Source of the DNA: JAMZMI01 sp964353015
GTDB lineage: Bacteria > Bacteroidota > Bacteroidia > Cytophagales > Cyclobacteriaceae
Length of the DNA stretch: 64,000 nt
Direction: 5' to 3'
Assembly: GCA_964353015.1 (NCBI GenBank)
Contig: CAYGUA010000001.1
Location: 124,001-188,000 of the forward strand
Below, in pieces: positions 17,251 through 26,519 of this stretch (positions are counted from its first letter, which is position 1; every line of letters begins with the position of its first letter). Below the pieces are notes generated by a model, which worked only from the letters and a program-made list of their open reading frames with translations, was not told the origin of the DNA and did not search any database. The position numbers and the translations under genes are program-made.

Positions 17251-19656
17251 CTATTTTCTTATTAACAATCTTTGCATGAGGTGGTTAGAATCAATTTCAA
17301 ATTGAATAAAATAAACTCCAGATTCTAAGTTAGGAAAAACCATCAACCGATCGGAATCTATTGTTTCATATTTCATGTTTCTACCTGCCACATCCGTGAG
17401 TTTAATCTTGTTCATGGCTACACCAACTGGTATGTTTATCCAATTATTGGCTGGATTAGGATAAAATAATGTCATTGTTTCAATGGTATTGAAGGTTAAT
17501 TCTGCCTGAGCATATTTCAAGGAAATCTGATTAAACTCACCTGTTGTATATGCCTGTCCACCCAAAATACCGAGTTGCAACTCAAAGGATTTTGACAGTT
17601 CCATATTAGAATTAAAATTGAAAGTGATTGCAGTAGAATCCTGATTCGCAGCAAAAGTTAATTTCAACAATCCGTTTTCTATTGGAGGGTTAGTCGTAAA
17701 CCCATTGGTTCCATAGCTGATATTTGATGCATTGGCCAACACCAAATTCACATTATAATCCTCTGTCAATGGTTCATCAGCAATTAAATAAACTGTGACT
17801 GATGAGTAATCAATCAATTCCAGTTCTCCCATTCTAAAAGTCAGTTCAGGAATGATAGGTACAATTTCATAAGCAGTTCCTGTGACACGAATTTCGACGG
17901 CATCATGTCCAACGCTAGTATGGTTGATTGTTCCAGTATAAACTCCCAAAACTTCAGAATTGGGCTCAAACTTTATGGAAATCACTGTCTGATTCACAAC
18001 ATCGCCAGTTTTAATTACGGTGAGAGTTTGTGAAAAATTGATTCCATCAACCGATATCAAAAATCCATCACTGGCTGTCAGATGTAAATCATCCGTAAGT
18101 TGTCCTCCTGAAACCACATATGTTTGAATGGCTGAACTTTCACCAAGCAATACCATACCAAAATCATTGAGTTGTTCGTCTACCGTAATGCCTGCTTGAA
18201 TATTTTCATTGAGCTCTACTCCTATTATGTTGATGATGACATCATCTAGCGAAGAAGAATGCGTAATTGTTCCGGGAACTGCGGTGTTCAAGTTTTCAAT
18301 AGGCGCAAATTTCACGAATATATCTGTGTCAATTACACCATTAGCATGTTGAAGGATGATTTGCTGACTATAATTTTGTCCGTCCCTTGAGATCTGAAAA
18401 TGATCCGAAACATCAATGGTCAAGTTTTCATTGAAGTTTTCACAATCCACATGATATGATTGGGAATCACTTTCATTTCCAAATGATACTACACCAAAGT
18501 CGGTAAGTGATTCAGTTAGTATGATCTTTGGTACGAGATTTTCCTGCACTTCGCCGCTCACGGAAAGATTAATTGTTGTCAGATTAGAGGAAGTATGGCT
18601 GATACTTCCTGTGATCAAACCTTGTACATTTCCTGTTGGCTCAAATCTTACATAAACTGATCGGTTTAATTCTCCAGAAACTGGTGTAATGGTTAGACTT
18701 GAAGCGAAAGTGGAATTGTCTAATGAGATTTTAAAATGACTAGAAGCTGAAATGGTAAGATCACCAACGAAATTCTGACCTGACACATTGTAACTCTGTG
18801 AGGCTGATTTTTCTCCTTTCAGAGTAGGTTGAAACATTTGTAAAGCTTGCTGCAGATTTAATGCAGGATTCGGAACAGACGAACATGATAATCCCCAAGC
18901 ACGACATGCAATTTCCGGATAATCAATGAAAGGATTCCTGTTCCCTTGTACTGCAGCTATTCGTTCATTTCGCTGCTGCTCCCAGGCGTCTACAGGATCA
19001 TTGATATGCCATTCATATAAAGTTTCAAGATCACCATCTGCTATCACAGAATTGATGGTTTTTCCACTTGTAGAAGAGATGTCATACATGGTGAAGAAAT
19101 AAAATGCAGATCGCGCTACATCACCTTTGTGATCTTCTCTTGGTTCGAAACTATTGGAATCGTTTTCGGAATAATCGTCAATATTCGTTGATGGAATCGA
19201 AGATGTAGAAGTGATGCCAGTGCTATTTCCTGTATACCATGTATTTGTTTCATTATCCGGAATCTCATCAAAAGGTTTGTTGCTCCTTGCCGAATTCACA
19301 TTGCCATGAGTTGGATAAAGATGAAAAATATCTGACTTCATTGGCTCATTTTCCGAAAACCAACTTTGCGGAATCGTGTGCTCAGCATTAATAGGATTTA
19401 GAAAAGTGGTATTGGCTGAATTTTGGTTGAATCCAGTATAGACACAATAAACCCTTCCGTCTGATCTCTTATCAATATTGCTGTACATGGCACTACGTGC
19501 TCCATCATAGCCCTGATTTGAAAATTTACCAGAATACCAATTTGTTTTAAGCCATTGTCTAAGCTCGGCACCCGAAAGATTTGAAGGTGGTTGCTCCTGA
19601 CCAAATGATACAAGTGCATAAATGATGGAAACAAGAAATAGGATTTTTCTTAACAC
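17251..19656 (-). CDS. T9SS-secreted endonuclease I family protein
   Basis: An exported nuclease of about 801 residues. After the signal peptide (ending SFGQ), an endonuclease I domain of about 230 residues contains AEHTIPQSW with the catalytic His and preceding Glu, HGNVNSARSN with the metal-binding Asn, and REDHKGDVARSAFYFFTMYD. Three Ig-like repeats of about 105 residues follow, then a beta-rich domain and a T9SS type A sorting domain (LFYPNPANNWINIP, ending QRLLIRK). Family members degrade DNA or RNA nonspecifically outside the cell. I chose the GTG at 19656 because it gives a compact signal peptide (MLRKILFLVS); a TTG at 19695 would add 13 residues. It anchors the nuclease interpretation of the region. 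Confidence 0.9.
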   Translation of the reverse strand: MLRKILFLVSIIYALVSFGQEQPPSNLSGAELRQWLKTNWYSGKFSNQGYDGARSAMYSNIDKRSDGRVYCVYTGFNQNSANTTFLNPINAEHTIPQSWFSENEPMKSDIFHLYPTHGNVNSARSNKPFDEIPDNETNTWYTGNSTGITSTSSIPSTNIDDYSENDSNSFEPREDHKGDVARSAFYFFTMYDISSTSGKTINSVIADGDLETLYEWHINDPVDAWEQQRNERIAAVQGNRNPFIDYPEIACRAWGLSCSSVPNPALNLQQALQMFQPTLKGEKSASQSYNVSGQNFVGDLTISASSHFKISLDNSTFASSLTITPVSGELNRSVYVRFEPTGNVQGLITGSISHTSSNLTTINLSVSGEVQENLVPKIILTESLTDFGVVSFGNESDSQSYHVDCENFNENLTIDVSDHFQISRDGQNYSQQIILQHANGVIDTDIFVKFAPIENLNTAVPGTITHSSSLDDVIINIIGVELNENIQAGITVDEQLNDFGMVLLGESSAIQTYVVSGGQLTDDLHLTASDGFLISVDGINFSQTLTVIKTGDVVNQTVISIKFEPNSEVLGVYTGTINHTSVGHDAVEIRVTGTAYEIVPIIPELTFRMGELELIDYSSVTVYLIADEPLTEDYNVNLVLANASNISYGTNGFTTNPPIENGLLKLTFAANQDSTAITFNFNSNMELSKSFELQLGILGGQAYTTGEFNQISLKYAQAELTFNTIETMTLFYPNPANNWINIPVGVAMNKIKLTDVAGRNMKYETIDSDRLMVFPNLESGVYFIQFEIDSNHLMQRLLIRK

Positions 19657-20026
19657 AGGTAGAATTTTTTCACGGCTCAAAATTAGATAATTCAAACTGC
19701 GAAATCTGACCTCACCGACTATTTGAAAGTTAATTGTGTGTTAAGCCTTTTTACCCAAAAATTATTTGCTTGAAACAGTTTTTTAGGCTGGCTAACAATC
19801 GTTTTTACCGTCAATTTATCAATGAAAATACAGATGAGGTGTTTAGAAATTTTGAGAATATAAATTTTATATCACTGCAATTAATGATTTCCCAAACTGG
19901 CTACTATAAAATTTCAAAAAATGTAAGTAAGGGATTAAATCAATCTGATTGTTATTAACCTGCTGAACACCTGATTTAACTGACATAAGACAGTAAAACT
20001 GGAATTGTTATCTTTAATTTGCTGAA
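19657..20026. other. Intergenic region between divergent genes, 370 bp
   Basis: AT-rich gap carrying the promoters of the endonuclease I gene and the gene at 20027. A -7-like TATCTTTA (7 of 8 matches to TAnnTTTG) lies at 20009-20016. A 74-codon frame at 19734-19958 begins with GTG, has no family features and looks like noncoding AT-rich sequence. Confidence 0.5.
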
Positions 20027-20809
20027 ATGAAAACAATGAATACTTCAAAAACAAATTCTATCAATCGACAAAACTTTGTGGCACAATCAAAATATGTGAT
20101 TGCTCAATTATTAAGCCCTATCATCTTAAAGGCAATGTCAATTTCTCTTTTTTTAGGCATATTGGTTTACAACAATGAATGTAAGGCGCAAGGTGAATAT
20201 GCCAATATATCTACATCGAACGCAGGTACTTTTGAGATTCAAACCAATATAAAAAATGAAGCATTGGCAGTGGACGGCTCTCCTTATTTGAATGATGAAT
20301 GGAAGTCTGGTCTGGTATATTTAAAAGATGGTAAGGTGATGGAAATTGAAATGTTGAATCTAAATATCCATAAAAATGTAATCGCTTACATGAAAGGAAG
20401 CAACGTTTACAATAGTTCTAAAGACTTGGATGTTGAGAGGTTTCAAATTGGTAATCAGATTTTTATAGCTCAGAATATTGATAACCAGAAGGTGTTTTTA
20501 CAAAAAATATCTGATGGGGATAGAATCACATTATACAAACAAACTACTTGCGATTTTGTAGCTGGCCAACCTTCCAAAGGTTACATAGAGGCAACCCGAC
20601 CTAAATATGTTCCAAAGAGTGAATACTTCGCACAGCTACCAGGAAAAGGCGTAGTAAACTTCAAATTGAAAAAGAAGGAAATTTTATCTTTTATGTTGGA
20701 CAAAGAAAGCGCTATTAACAGCTTTATCTCCAAGAACAACATGAATGTTAAAAATGAATCTGAATTGATTCAGGTCTTTGATTACTATAACTTAATTAAA
20801 GATAAATAA
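20027..20809 (+). CDS. Hypothetical exported protein
   Basis: A 260-residue protein I do not recognise. A hydrophobic segment at about 37-50 (MSISLFLGILVYNN) followed by KAQGE looks like a signal peptide with an unusually long N-terminal extension; the ATGs at 20027 and 20036 are alternative starts, and a later in-frame ATG at residue 37 would give a conventional signal. The mature part is mixed beta/alpha with many Lys and Asn and an ending IQVFDYYNLIKDK. It converges on the YdeI-like gene with only 5 bases between stops. Secretion is likely; the function is unknown. Confidence 0.7.
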   Translation: MKTMNTSKTNSINRQNFVAQSKYVIAQLLSPIILKAMSISLFLGILVYNNECKAQGEYANISTSNAGTFEIQTNIKNEALAVDGSPYLNDEWKSGLVYLKDGKVMEIEMLNLNIHKNVIAYMKGSNVYNSSKDLDVERFQIGNQIFIAQNIDNQKVFLQKISDGDRITLYKQTTCDFVAGQPSKGYIEATRPKYVPKSEYFAQLPGKGVVNFKLKKKEILSFMLDKESAINSFISKNNMNVKNESELIQVFDYYNLIKDK

Positions 20810-20814
20810 GCATT

Positions 20815-21345
20815 TCACCGATTCAACTTGCCACGTTGATTGTATTCTTTCAGTTTAATGTTGAGCTGCTTAAAATCCAACTTACCATTAAATTCTTTTA
20901 AATGATCCACTATGGCCAAAGCCTTATTCATTCTGCCATCTAAATTTTTCACTGAATTGACGATATAAATCAAGTTTCTCTGCTTGCCAGGAGTGAGTTT
21001 CTGAAAATGAGTTGAACCTACGACATCCTGATCTAATAAAACCAACAATTCCTCCGGCATTTCCATACCATATTCTGACTGATCTCTTTCCAACGTAAAA
21101 ACTACCTCATCCCCTATTTCGGTCTTAAGTTGACTTTTCAATTTTTGATTGATCAAAATAAAATAACCTTCTGGCCAAGGCATAAGTGATGTATGAATGC
21201 AGATGCCATTTTGAAAAGTACAAAGTACTCGCCTGTTATCACCCTCTATAAATAGTTGTCCTTCTTCTTTTGAAACGTTTAAATACAGATTGTATACTCT
21301 CGTGTCTAAAAATTGGGATAATATTGATTTCAATTGTGCACTCAT
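20815..21345 (-). CDS. YdeI/OmpD-associated family protein
   Basis: A 176-residue cytoplasmic protein with two parts. Residues about 1-95 form a DUF1905-like beta domain (KTEIGDEVVFTLERD). Residues about 100-176 carry the YdeI/OmpD-associated C-terminal helical motif (HFQKLTPGKQRNLIYIVNS), in which GKQRN is characteristic. The family has been linked to bacteriocin tolerance in E. coli, but the biochemical activity is unclear. It begins 3 bases after the stop of the upstream 108-residue gene, so the two form a small operon. Confidence 0.75.
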   Translation of the reverse strand: MSAQLKSILSQFLDTRVYNLYLNVSKEEGQLFIEGDNRRVLCTFQNGICIHTSLMPWPEGYFILINQKLKSQLKTEIGDEVVFTLERDQSEYGMEMPEELLVLLDQDVVGSTHFQKLTPGKQRNLIYIVNSVKNLDGRMNKALAIVDHLKEFNGKLDFKQLNIKLKEYNQRGKLNR

Positions 21346-21348
21346 GAA

Positions 21349-21675
21349 TCAAACACCAAACTGACCAAGATCCTCACAAGTAAAACACACATTGGCAAAT
21401 CTGTCATACTCATCGTATGCGGCACCCGGACGTCCAAGAATTGTAATGATTTTATCAAAGCGAACCTTTTCATCTGCTACAACTAGAAACAAGCCATCCT
21501 CAGATTTAATCAATCCAGTTAGTTTACCATCAGCCAATCCTACTCCACCTTTTGGATCAAAATAATGCACCTTACCGATACGCTCACCTTCAATATATTG
21601 CTGTGCGATTTCGATTAAATCTGGGTCCACAGATAAGTATTTATCAGTATATTTCGAAATTATTCTTGACGGCAT
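21349..21675 (-). CDS. Hypothetical protein
   Basis: A 108-residue protein with no signal peptide or membrane segment. Pro/Gly-rich beta turns (YFDPKGGVGLADG) and an Asp/Glu-rich C-terminus ending CFTCEDLGQFGV suggest a small compact beta fold, with a CxxC near the end. I do not recognise the family. It is the first gene of a two-gene unit with the YdeI-like protein, and its start is divergent from the ion-channel gene with 152 bases between them. Confidence 0.65.
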   Translation of the reverse strand: MPSRIISKYTDKYLSVDPDLIEIAQQYIEGERIGKVHYFDPKGGVGLADGKLTGLIKSEDGLFLVVADEKVRFDKIITILGRPGAAYDEYDRFANVCFTCEDLGQFGV

Positions 21676-21827
21676 GCTTATATCTTACTTTATTTCAAAT
21701 AAAACTAAAATGAATACAGAAACATCATCAATAGAATAGAATATTTAATATTGATTTGAAAAATTTATAATGAAACCTTATCAAATTTGCCAACCAATAA
21801 ATTCATACAGCTAATCCTAAATAGTCA

Positions 21828-22619
21828 ATGATTTCAAAAATTATAAAAATATTTACCAATGAGTGGCTCATTCTGGCTGCTATTTTATTGAATTCTATTC
21901 TGATTTTTGTGATGGGATTTGAAGGGCTTCATGATAACCCGTTTCTCTCGATTCTTGATCACTTTTTTACTCTCTTTTTTATCCTTGAAATACTGGTTAA
22001 AGTGGCCTTCAATGGCTGGAGAACTTATATTAACAACTCCTGGAATAAATTTGACTTCATCCTTGTTGCAATATCTATTCCTTCCTTATTCGAATTATTA
22101 GTCAACATTCCGGATATCTCCTTTTTACTTGTTTTCAGACTTTTACGCGTGCTGAGAATTTTGAGATTTATGCGCTTCATACCGAACATTTCCCAGATGA
22201 TTTCGGGAATTGTTCGCGCTTTTAAAGCCTCTGTTTTTGTGTTTGTAGCCATATTCATTTACAATGTTTTATTGGCCGTACTTGGTAGTTATCTTTTCAG
22301 AGATGCGTCACCCGAACATTTCTCAAATCCATTGATTTCATTGTATTCAGTTTTTCAGGTATTCACGCTCGAAGGTTGGAATGAAATACCTTCTTCCATT
22401 GTGGCAAACATGGATCCCGAATCCTGGCGTGTACCATTTACTCGAGTGTTTTTTGTGTTTGTAGTTCTGACAGGTGGTATTTTCGGAATGTCAATTGTCA
22501 ATGCGATTTTCGTTGATGAAATGGTCAGAGACAATAATGATGATCTGGAATCTAAAATTGAAGAACTGACCAAGAAAATCGACTTTTTAATTGCCGAAAA
22601 AGGTGATGATAAAAAGTAA
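21828..22619 (+). CDS. Single-domain voltage-gated cation channel (NaChBac/CavMr-like)
   Basis: A 263-residue ion-transport protein with the layout of tetrameric bacterial voltage-gated channels: S1 about 12-30, S2 42-61, S3 72-90, S4 98-118, S5 133-156, pore 172-184 and S6 203-229. S4 carries Arg at every third position (R104, R107, R110, R113, R116). The selectivity filter reads T180 L181 E182 G183 W184 N185 E186, where NaChBac has TLESW. A coiled coil at about 237-257 (LESKIEELTKKIDFLI) follows, as in known channels of this type. The Gly in the filter recalls the prokaryotic calcium channel CavMr. The lipoprotein gene 26 bases downstream is probably co-transcribed. Channel identity is strong; ion selectivity is inference. 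Confidence 0.93.
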   Translation: MISKIIKIFTNEWLILAAILLNSILIFVMGFEGLHDNPFLSILDHFFTLFFILEILVKVAFNGWRTYINNSWNKFDFILVAISIPSLFELLVNIPDISFLLVFRLLRVLRILRFMRFIPNISQMISGIVRAFKASVFVFVAIFIYNVLLAVLGSYLFRDASPEHFSNPLISLYSVFQVFTLEGWNEIPSSIVANMDPESWRVPFTRVFFVFVVLTGGIFGMSIVNAIFVDEMVRDNNDDLESKIEELTKKIDFLIAEKGDDKK

Positions 22620-22645
22620 GAAACCTTGAAAGCCATCATTTATAA

Positions 22646-23353
22646 ATGAAAAAATTATTTCAAATTATTGCTCTATCATTGACGATAGCCTTGATTTTTC
22701 AAAGCTGCTCTTCTATGAAAGAATCCGTGAAAGCACGAAAGATGCTTGAAAAATGTGGTTATTCGCTTCAAGAAGTGCAATTGGATCTTATTGATTTTGG
22801 ATCTACAATTTCCTTTGATAATTCCAACAATAAACTAGATATTTCCAGTCCAGGAAGTGAAATATTGACTCTGCTTGATGACATCAGGAAAGGAAGTTTT
22901 TCATTGGATCTATCCAAACTCAGTTTCAATGCAGTCATTCAAATAACCAATCCAAATGATGTAGAAGTGGCATTGGATTCATTGAAGATGAAGACATATT
23001 TGGATGATTCTTTTCTTGTGGATGTGAGACATTTGGAGCACACCATTATTCCTCCTAATTCTTCAGTCAATACCAATGTAGGTATCACCTTGCCATCGGC
23101 ATTTCCATTGAAGCAATTATTTGTAGCTGAGGATATGGTATTAAAAGGAAAAATCTGGTTGAATTTGAATCTTACCAAGAATACGAATGTGACTCTTCCT
23201 GTGCCGATTTCTTTGCGCAAAGAAATACCGCGCGAAGAAATCAATCAGGCAATTGTAGATGAGAAAGACAAAAAGATCAAAGAATTGATAGAATATGCTA
23301 CCTCAAATAAAGCAAAAGATAAATTGCTGAAATCGATAAAAAGAAAATTCTGA
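22646..23353 (+). CDS. LEA type 2 (WHy-like) lipoprotein
   Basis: A 235-residue lipoprotein, lipobox FQSC with Cys21. A beta-sandwich of LEA type 2/WHy type lies at about 45-195, with the typical ITNPNDVEVALDSLKMKTYL and a later Pro-Asn segment (IIPPNSSVNTNVGITLPS). The C-terminus is basic and helical. LEA2 domains are thought to protect or bind other proteins, and bacterial members are mostly exported; no specific function is known here. It follows the channel gene by 26 bases and ends just before a strong terminator. Confidence 0.8.
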   Translation: MKKLFQIIALSLTIALIFQSCSSMKESVKARKMLEKCGYSLQEVQLDLIDFGSTISFDNSNNKLDISSPGSEILTLLDDIRKGSFSLDLSKLSFNAVIQITNPNDVEVALDSLKMKTYLDDSFLVDVRHLEHTIIPPNSSVNTNVGITLPSAFPLKQLFVAEDMVLKGKIWLNLNLTKNTNVTLPVPISLRKEIPREEINQAIVDEKDKKIKELIEYATSNKAKDKLLKSIKRKF

Positions 23354-23373
23354 GAGTATTCGCATTGGCCCAT

Positions 23374-23408
23374 AAAAAAAGCTCAGTGTTTTTACACTGA
23401 GCTTTTTT
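23374..23408. terminator. Bidirectional intrinsic terminator
   Basis: GCTCAGTGT (23381-23389), loop TTTT, ACACTGAGC (23394-23402), with seven A on the left and six T on the right. It separates the channel/lipoprotein unit from convergent gnd. Confidence 0.93.
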
Positions 23409-23427
23409 GTTTTCTATTTATGAATTT

Positions 23428-24822
23428 TTACCATTCTGTGTGGAAGATTCCTTCCCTATCTACTCTTTCATAAGTATGAGAGCCAAAATGATCTCTTTGA
23501 GCCTGGATCAGATTCAAAGGAAGTCGGCCAGTAGTATAGGCATCAAAATAGCTTATAGAAGCTGAAAGACCCGATACTGGAATACCCGAATTGATAGCAA
23601 ACGCCATTACTTTTCGCATGGCCACAGATGCGTTGTTTAATTCAGATGCAAAATAATCATCCAACAAAAGACTTTTCAATTCATTGTTTGCTTTGAATGC
23701 TTTTCGCATGTCTTCCAGTAATCCAGCTCTTATTATGCAACCGCCTCTCCATATCTTGGAGATCACTTCAAGATTTAGCCCATATCCATATTCCGATGAA
23801 GCAGCCACCAGTTGGGTCATTCCTTGGGCATAAGTCACAATAAAGGCAAAATAGAGAGCATTCTCAATTTCAGCAACAGTCGGTTGATCAGCCGATATAG
23901 CAGGTTTTGTGTAAAGCTTTTCTGCAGAAACTCGTTCCTTTTTCAATGAAGAAATAGCACGCATACTAACAGATACATCGATAGTCGGAATTGGAATGCC
24001 CAAATCCATGGCATTTTGTGAAGTCCATTTTCCAGTACCTTTTTGTTTGGCTTTATCCAATATGACATCAACCAAATCCTGACTCGTCAGATCATCTTTT
24101 TTAGCAAATATTTCTGATGTAATCTCCACCAAAAACGACTTGAGACGTTCTTGATTCCAAAGGGTGAAAATATGCCTTAACTCATCATTGTTTTTATTGA
24201 GACCAGTTTTGAGCACATCATATACTTCCGAAATCAATTGCATTAGGCCGTATTCAATGCCATTATGAACCATCTTCACATAGTTTCCAGCTGATTTTTC
24301 TCCCATATAATCAACACATGGCTCACCATTAACTTTAGCCGAAACAGCTTCGAAAATAGGTTTCACCAAGGCGTAAGCTTCTTTATCGCCACCAGGCATG
24401 ATGCTAGGACCAAATCTGGCTCCTTTGGCCCCACCAGAAACCCCTGAACCTATAAAATGAATTCCTTTTTCTTGTAGATAAGCTGCTCTCCTATCTGTAT
24501 CTGTAAAAAATGAATTACCTCCATCTATAATTAGATCTCCTTTATCCAGCATCGGAAGTAAATCTTCGATCACAGAATCGACAGGCCCACCAGCTGGCAC
24601 CAGTAACATGATTTTTCTTGGTGTCGAAAGATTTTTAATGAATTCCTTTTTATCTGTTGTTCCATCTACTTTTTTCCCTTTGCCTTCTGTCCTTAATGCT
24701 TCCACTTTTTCAGGATCAGTATCCAAACCATAAGCTGAAAAATCATTATCAGCCACATTAAGAATGAAATTTCTACCCATCACGCCCAGACCAACCAGAC
24801 CAAAATCAAATATTCCGCTCAT
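23428..24822 (-). CDS. gnd: 6-phosphogluconate dehydrogenase, decarboxylating
   Basis: A 464-residue enzyme that oxidises and decarboxylates 6-phosphogluconate to ribulose 5-phosphate, producing NAD(P)H in the pentose phosphate pathway. The Rossmann motif GLVGLGVMGRNF opens the protein. VSGGAKGARFGP with the substrate loop is present, as are the catalytic Lys region HNGIEYGLMQL and the C-terminal GSHTYERVDREGIFHTEW, which closely follows the classical long form. It is the usual length. The gene is divergent from zwf, with 164 bases between the starts, so the two halves of the oxidative branch can share a control region. No regulator is visible. Confidence 0.97.
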   Translation of the reverse strand: MSGIFDFGLVGLGVMGRNFILNVADNDFSAYGLDTDPEKVEALRTEGKGKKVDGTTDKKEFIKNLSTPRKIMLLVPAGGPVDSVIEDLLPMLDKGDLIIDGGNSFFTDTDRRAAYLQEKGIHFIGSGVSGGAKGARFGPSIMPGGDKEAYALVKPIFEAVSAKVNGEPCVDYMGEKSAGNYVKMVHNGIEYGLMQLISEVYDVLKTGLNKNNDELRHIFTLWNQERLKSFLVEITSEIFAKKDDLTSQDLVDVILDKAKQKGTGKWTSQNAMDLGIPIPTIDVSVSMRAISSLKKERVSAEKLYTKPAISADQPTVAEIENALYFAFIVTYAQGMTQLVAASSEYGYGLNLEVISKIWRGGCIIRAGLLEDMRKAFKANNELKSLLLDDYFASELNNASVAMRKVMAFAINSGIPVSGLSASISYFDAYTTGRLPLNLIQAQRDHFGSHTYERVDREGIFHTEW

Positions 24823-24986
24823 ATCATTGTATTATTTAAATTGTGGAAATAAACCTTTTTTATTCCCTATGTTGTTACAAAGAAAATATTTAAATCCAAG
24901 TTTCAACATTATCTATTGAAAATCCATTCGAATTCGATCATTTATCAAAATATTTGTAGAATTCTCAATTCCCTAAGCATTTCATT

Positions 24987-26510
24987 ATGTCAAAAGTAAA
25001 AATTCAAGATCAGGTTTTGGTCATATTTGGTGCATCTGGCGATCTCACCATGAGAAAACTTATTCCAGCTGTATTCAACCTTTTTAAGCGAGGTTTCCTG
25101 CCAGATAATTATGTCATTTTGGGAGTGAGTCGTACCGAATATAGTGACGAGGACTTTCAGAAAATATCAGTTTTTGAAAACACACATCTTTCTAAGGAAA
25201 AATCAGAAGATCTGAAGTCATTTTCAAAACATGTCAAATATCAGTCTATAGACACCTCGGCAGCTTCTGGATATGAAACATTGCGAGATAGACTTCAAAT
25301 TGTATTTGAAAATAATGGAGGTTCACAGAACTGTATTTTTTACATGTCGACCCCTCCTAGCTTATATGAGGTGATAAGTAAAAACCTGGCGATTGTTGGA
25401 TTGAATCAGGAGGAAAATGGATGGAAAAGATTGATCATCGAAAAGCCTTTTGGATATGACCTGGAATCTGCCAAAGCCCTAAATATCAAATTACTAGACT
25501 GCTTTACTGAGAATCAGATTTACCGAATAGATCATTATCTAGGAAAAGAAACAGTACAAAACCTGTTAGTGACACGTTTTGCGAATAGCATTTTCGAACC
25601 ATTATGGAATCGTAATTATATCCAAAGGGTTGAAATTACCTCGGGAGAAAGTGTAGGTGTTGAAAAGCGTGGCGGTTACTATGATAAATCTGGTGCCATG
25701 CGGGATATGATTCAAAATCATTTGATGCAACTCGTGTCCCTCGTAGCAATGGAACCGCCTGTAAAAATGGAAGCAAATGCGATCAGAAATGAAAAAAATA
25801 AGCTTTTTCAATCTTTGAGACCTTTTACACAGGAAGATATCAGGACGAATGTAATCAGAGGTCAATACACGGCTTCTTCCTATAAAGGAGAACCGTTTGC
25901 TGGATATCGAGAAGAAACGGGTGTAGATCCTGAATCCCGAACAGAGACTTTTGCTGCAATCAAATTTTATATTGACAACTGGAGATGGGCTGATGTACCG
26001 TTTTATATCCGAAGCGGGAAAAGATTGCCGACTCGTGTTTCAGAAGTGGTGATTCATTTCAAGCCAAATCACCATCATCTGTTTAGCAGTACACGATTAG
26101 CAAACAACCAAAACATACTTGTTTTCAGAATCCAGCCAAATGAAGGAATTCTACTAAAATTCGGGTTGAAGGTTCCCGGAACGGGATTCAATGTGGAAAC
26201 CGTAAATATGGATTTTCTCTATGATGATCTCACAGAGGCATACGTTCCTGAAGCTTATGAAAGACTCTTGCTGGACTGCATGCAAGGCGATGCAACGCTC
26301 TACGCTCGAGGAGATAGTGTTATTGCCGCCTGGGAATTTATTGATCCTATTTTAAAAGCCTGGAAGGAAGATTCGAGCATTCCGGTTTACGGTTATCCGG
26401 CTGGTACCTGGGGTCCTGAAGAAGCGATCAATATGATCGAAGGAAAGAATCTATCGTGGAGAAATCCTTGCAAGAATCTAACAGATGATGGCACTTATTG
26501 CGAGCTTTAA
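24987..26510 (+). CDS. zwf: Glucose-6-phosphate 1-dehydrogenase
   Basis: A 507-residue enzyme that oxidises glucose 6-phosphate to 6-phosphogluconolactone, the first step of the oxidative pentose phosphate pathway. The N-terminus carries the GASGDLTMRKL coenzyme-binding motif, the active site carries RIDHYLGKE with the catalytic His region, and IEKPFGYDL follows the family pattern. It ends with a typical C-terminal beta domain and is the normal length. pgl follows after 9 bases, so zwf and pgl form an operon; gnd reads away on the other strand. Confidence 0.97.
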   Translation: MSKVKIQDQVLVIFGASGDLTMRKLIPAVFNLFKRGFLPDNYVILGVSRTEYSDEDFQKISVFENTHLSKEKSEDLKSFSKHVKYQSIDTSAASGYETLRDRLQIVFENNGGSQNCIFYMSTPPSLYEVISKNLAIVGLNQEENGWKRLIIEKPFGYDLESAKALNIKLLDCFTENQIYRIDHYLGKETVQNLLVTRFANSIFEPLWNRNYIQRVEITSGESVGVEKRGGYYDKSGAMRDMIQNHLMQLVSLVAMEPPVKMEANAIRNEKNKLFQSLRPFTQEDIRTNVIRGQYTASSYKGEPFAGYREETGVDPESRTETFAAIKFYIDNWRWADVPFYIRSGKRLPTRVSEVVIHFKPNHHHLFSSTRLANNQNILVFRIQPNEGILLKFGLKVPGTGFNVETVNMDFLYDDLTEAYVPEAYERLLLDCMQGDATLYARGDSVIAAWEFIDPILKAWKEDSSIPVYGYPAGTWGPEEAINMIEGKNLSWRNPCKNLTDDGTYCEL

Positions 26511-26519
26511 TTCTAAGAA

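Noticed and set aside
19734..19958. 74-codon frame in the gap before 20027
   Set aside because: It starts with GTG, has no similarity or motif, and lies in a divergent promoter region.
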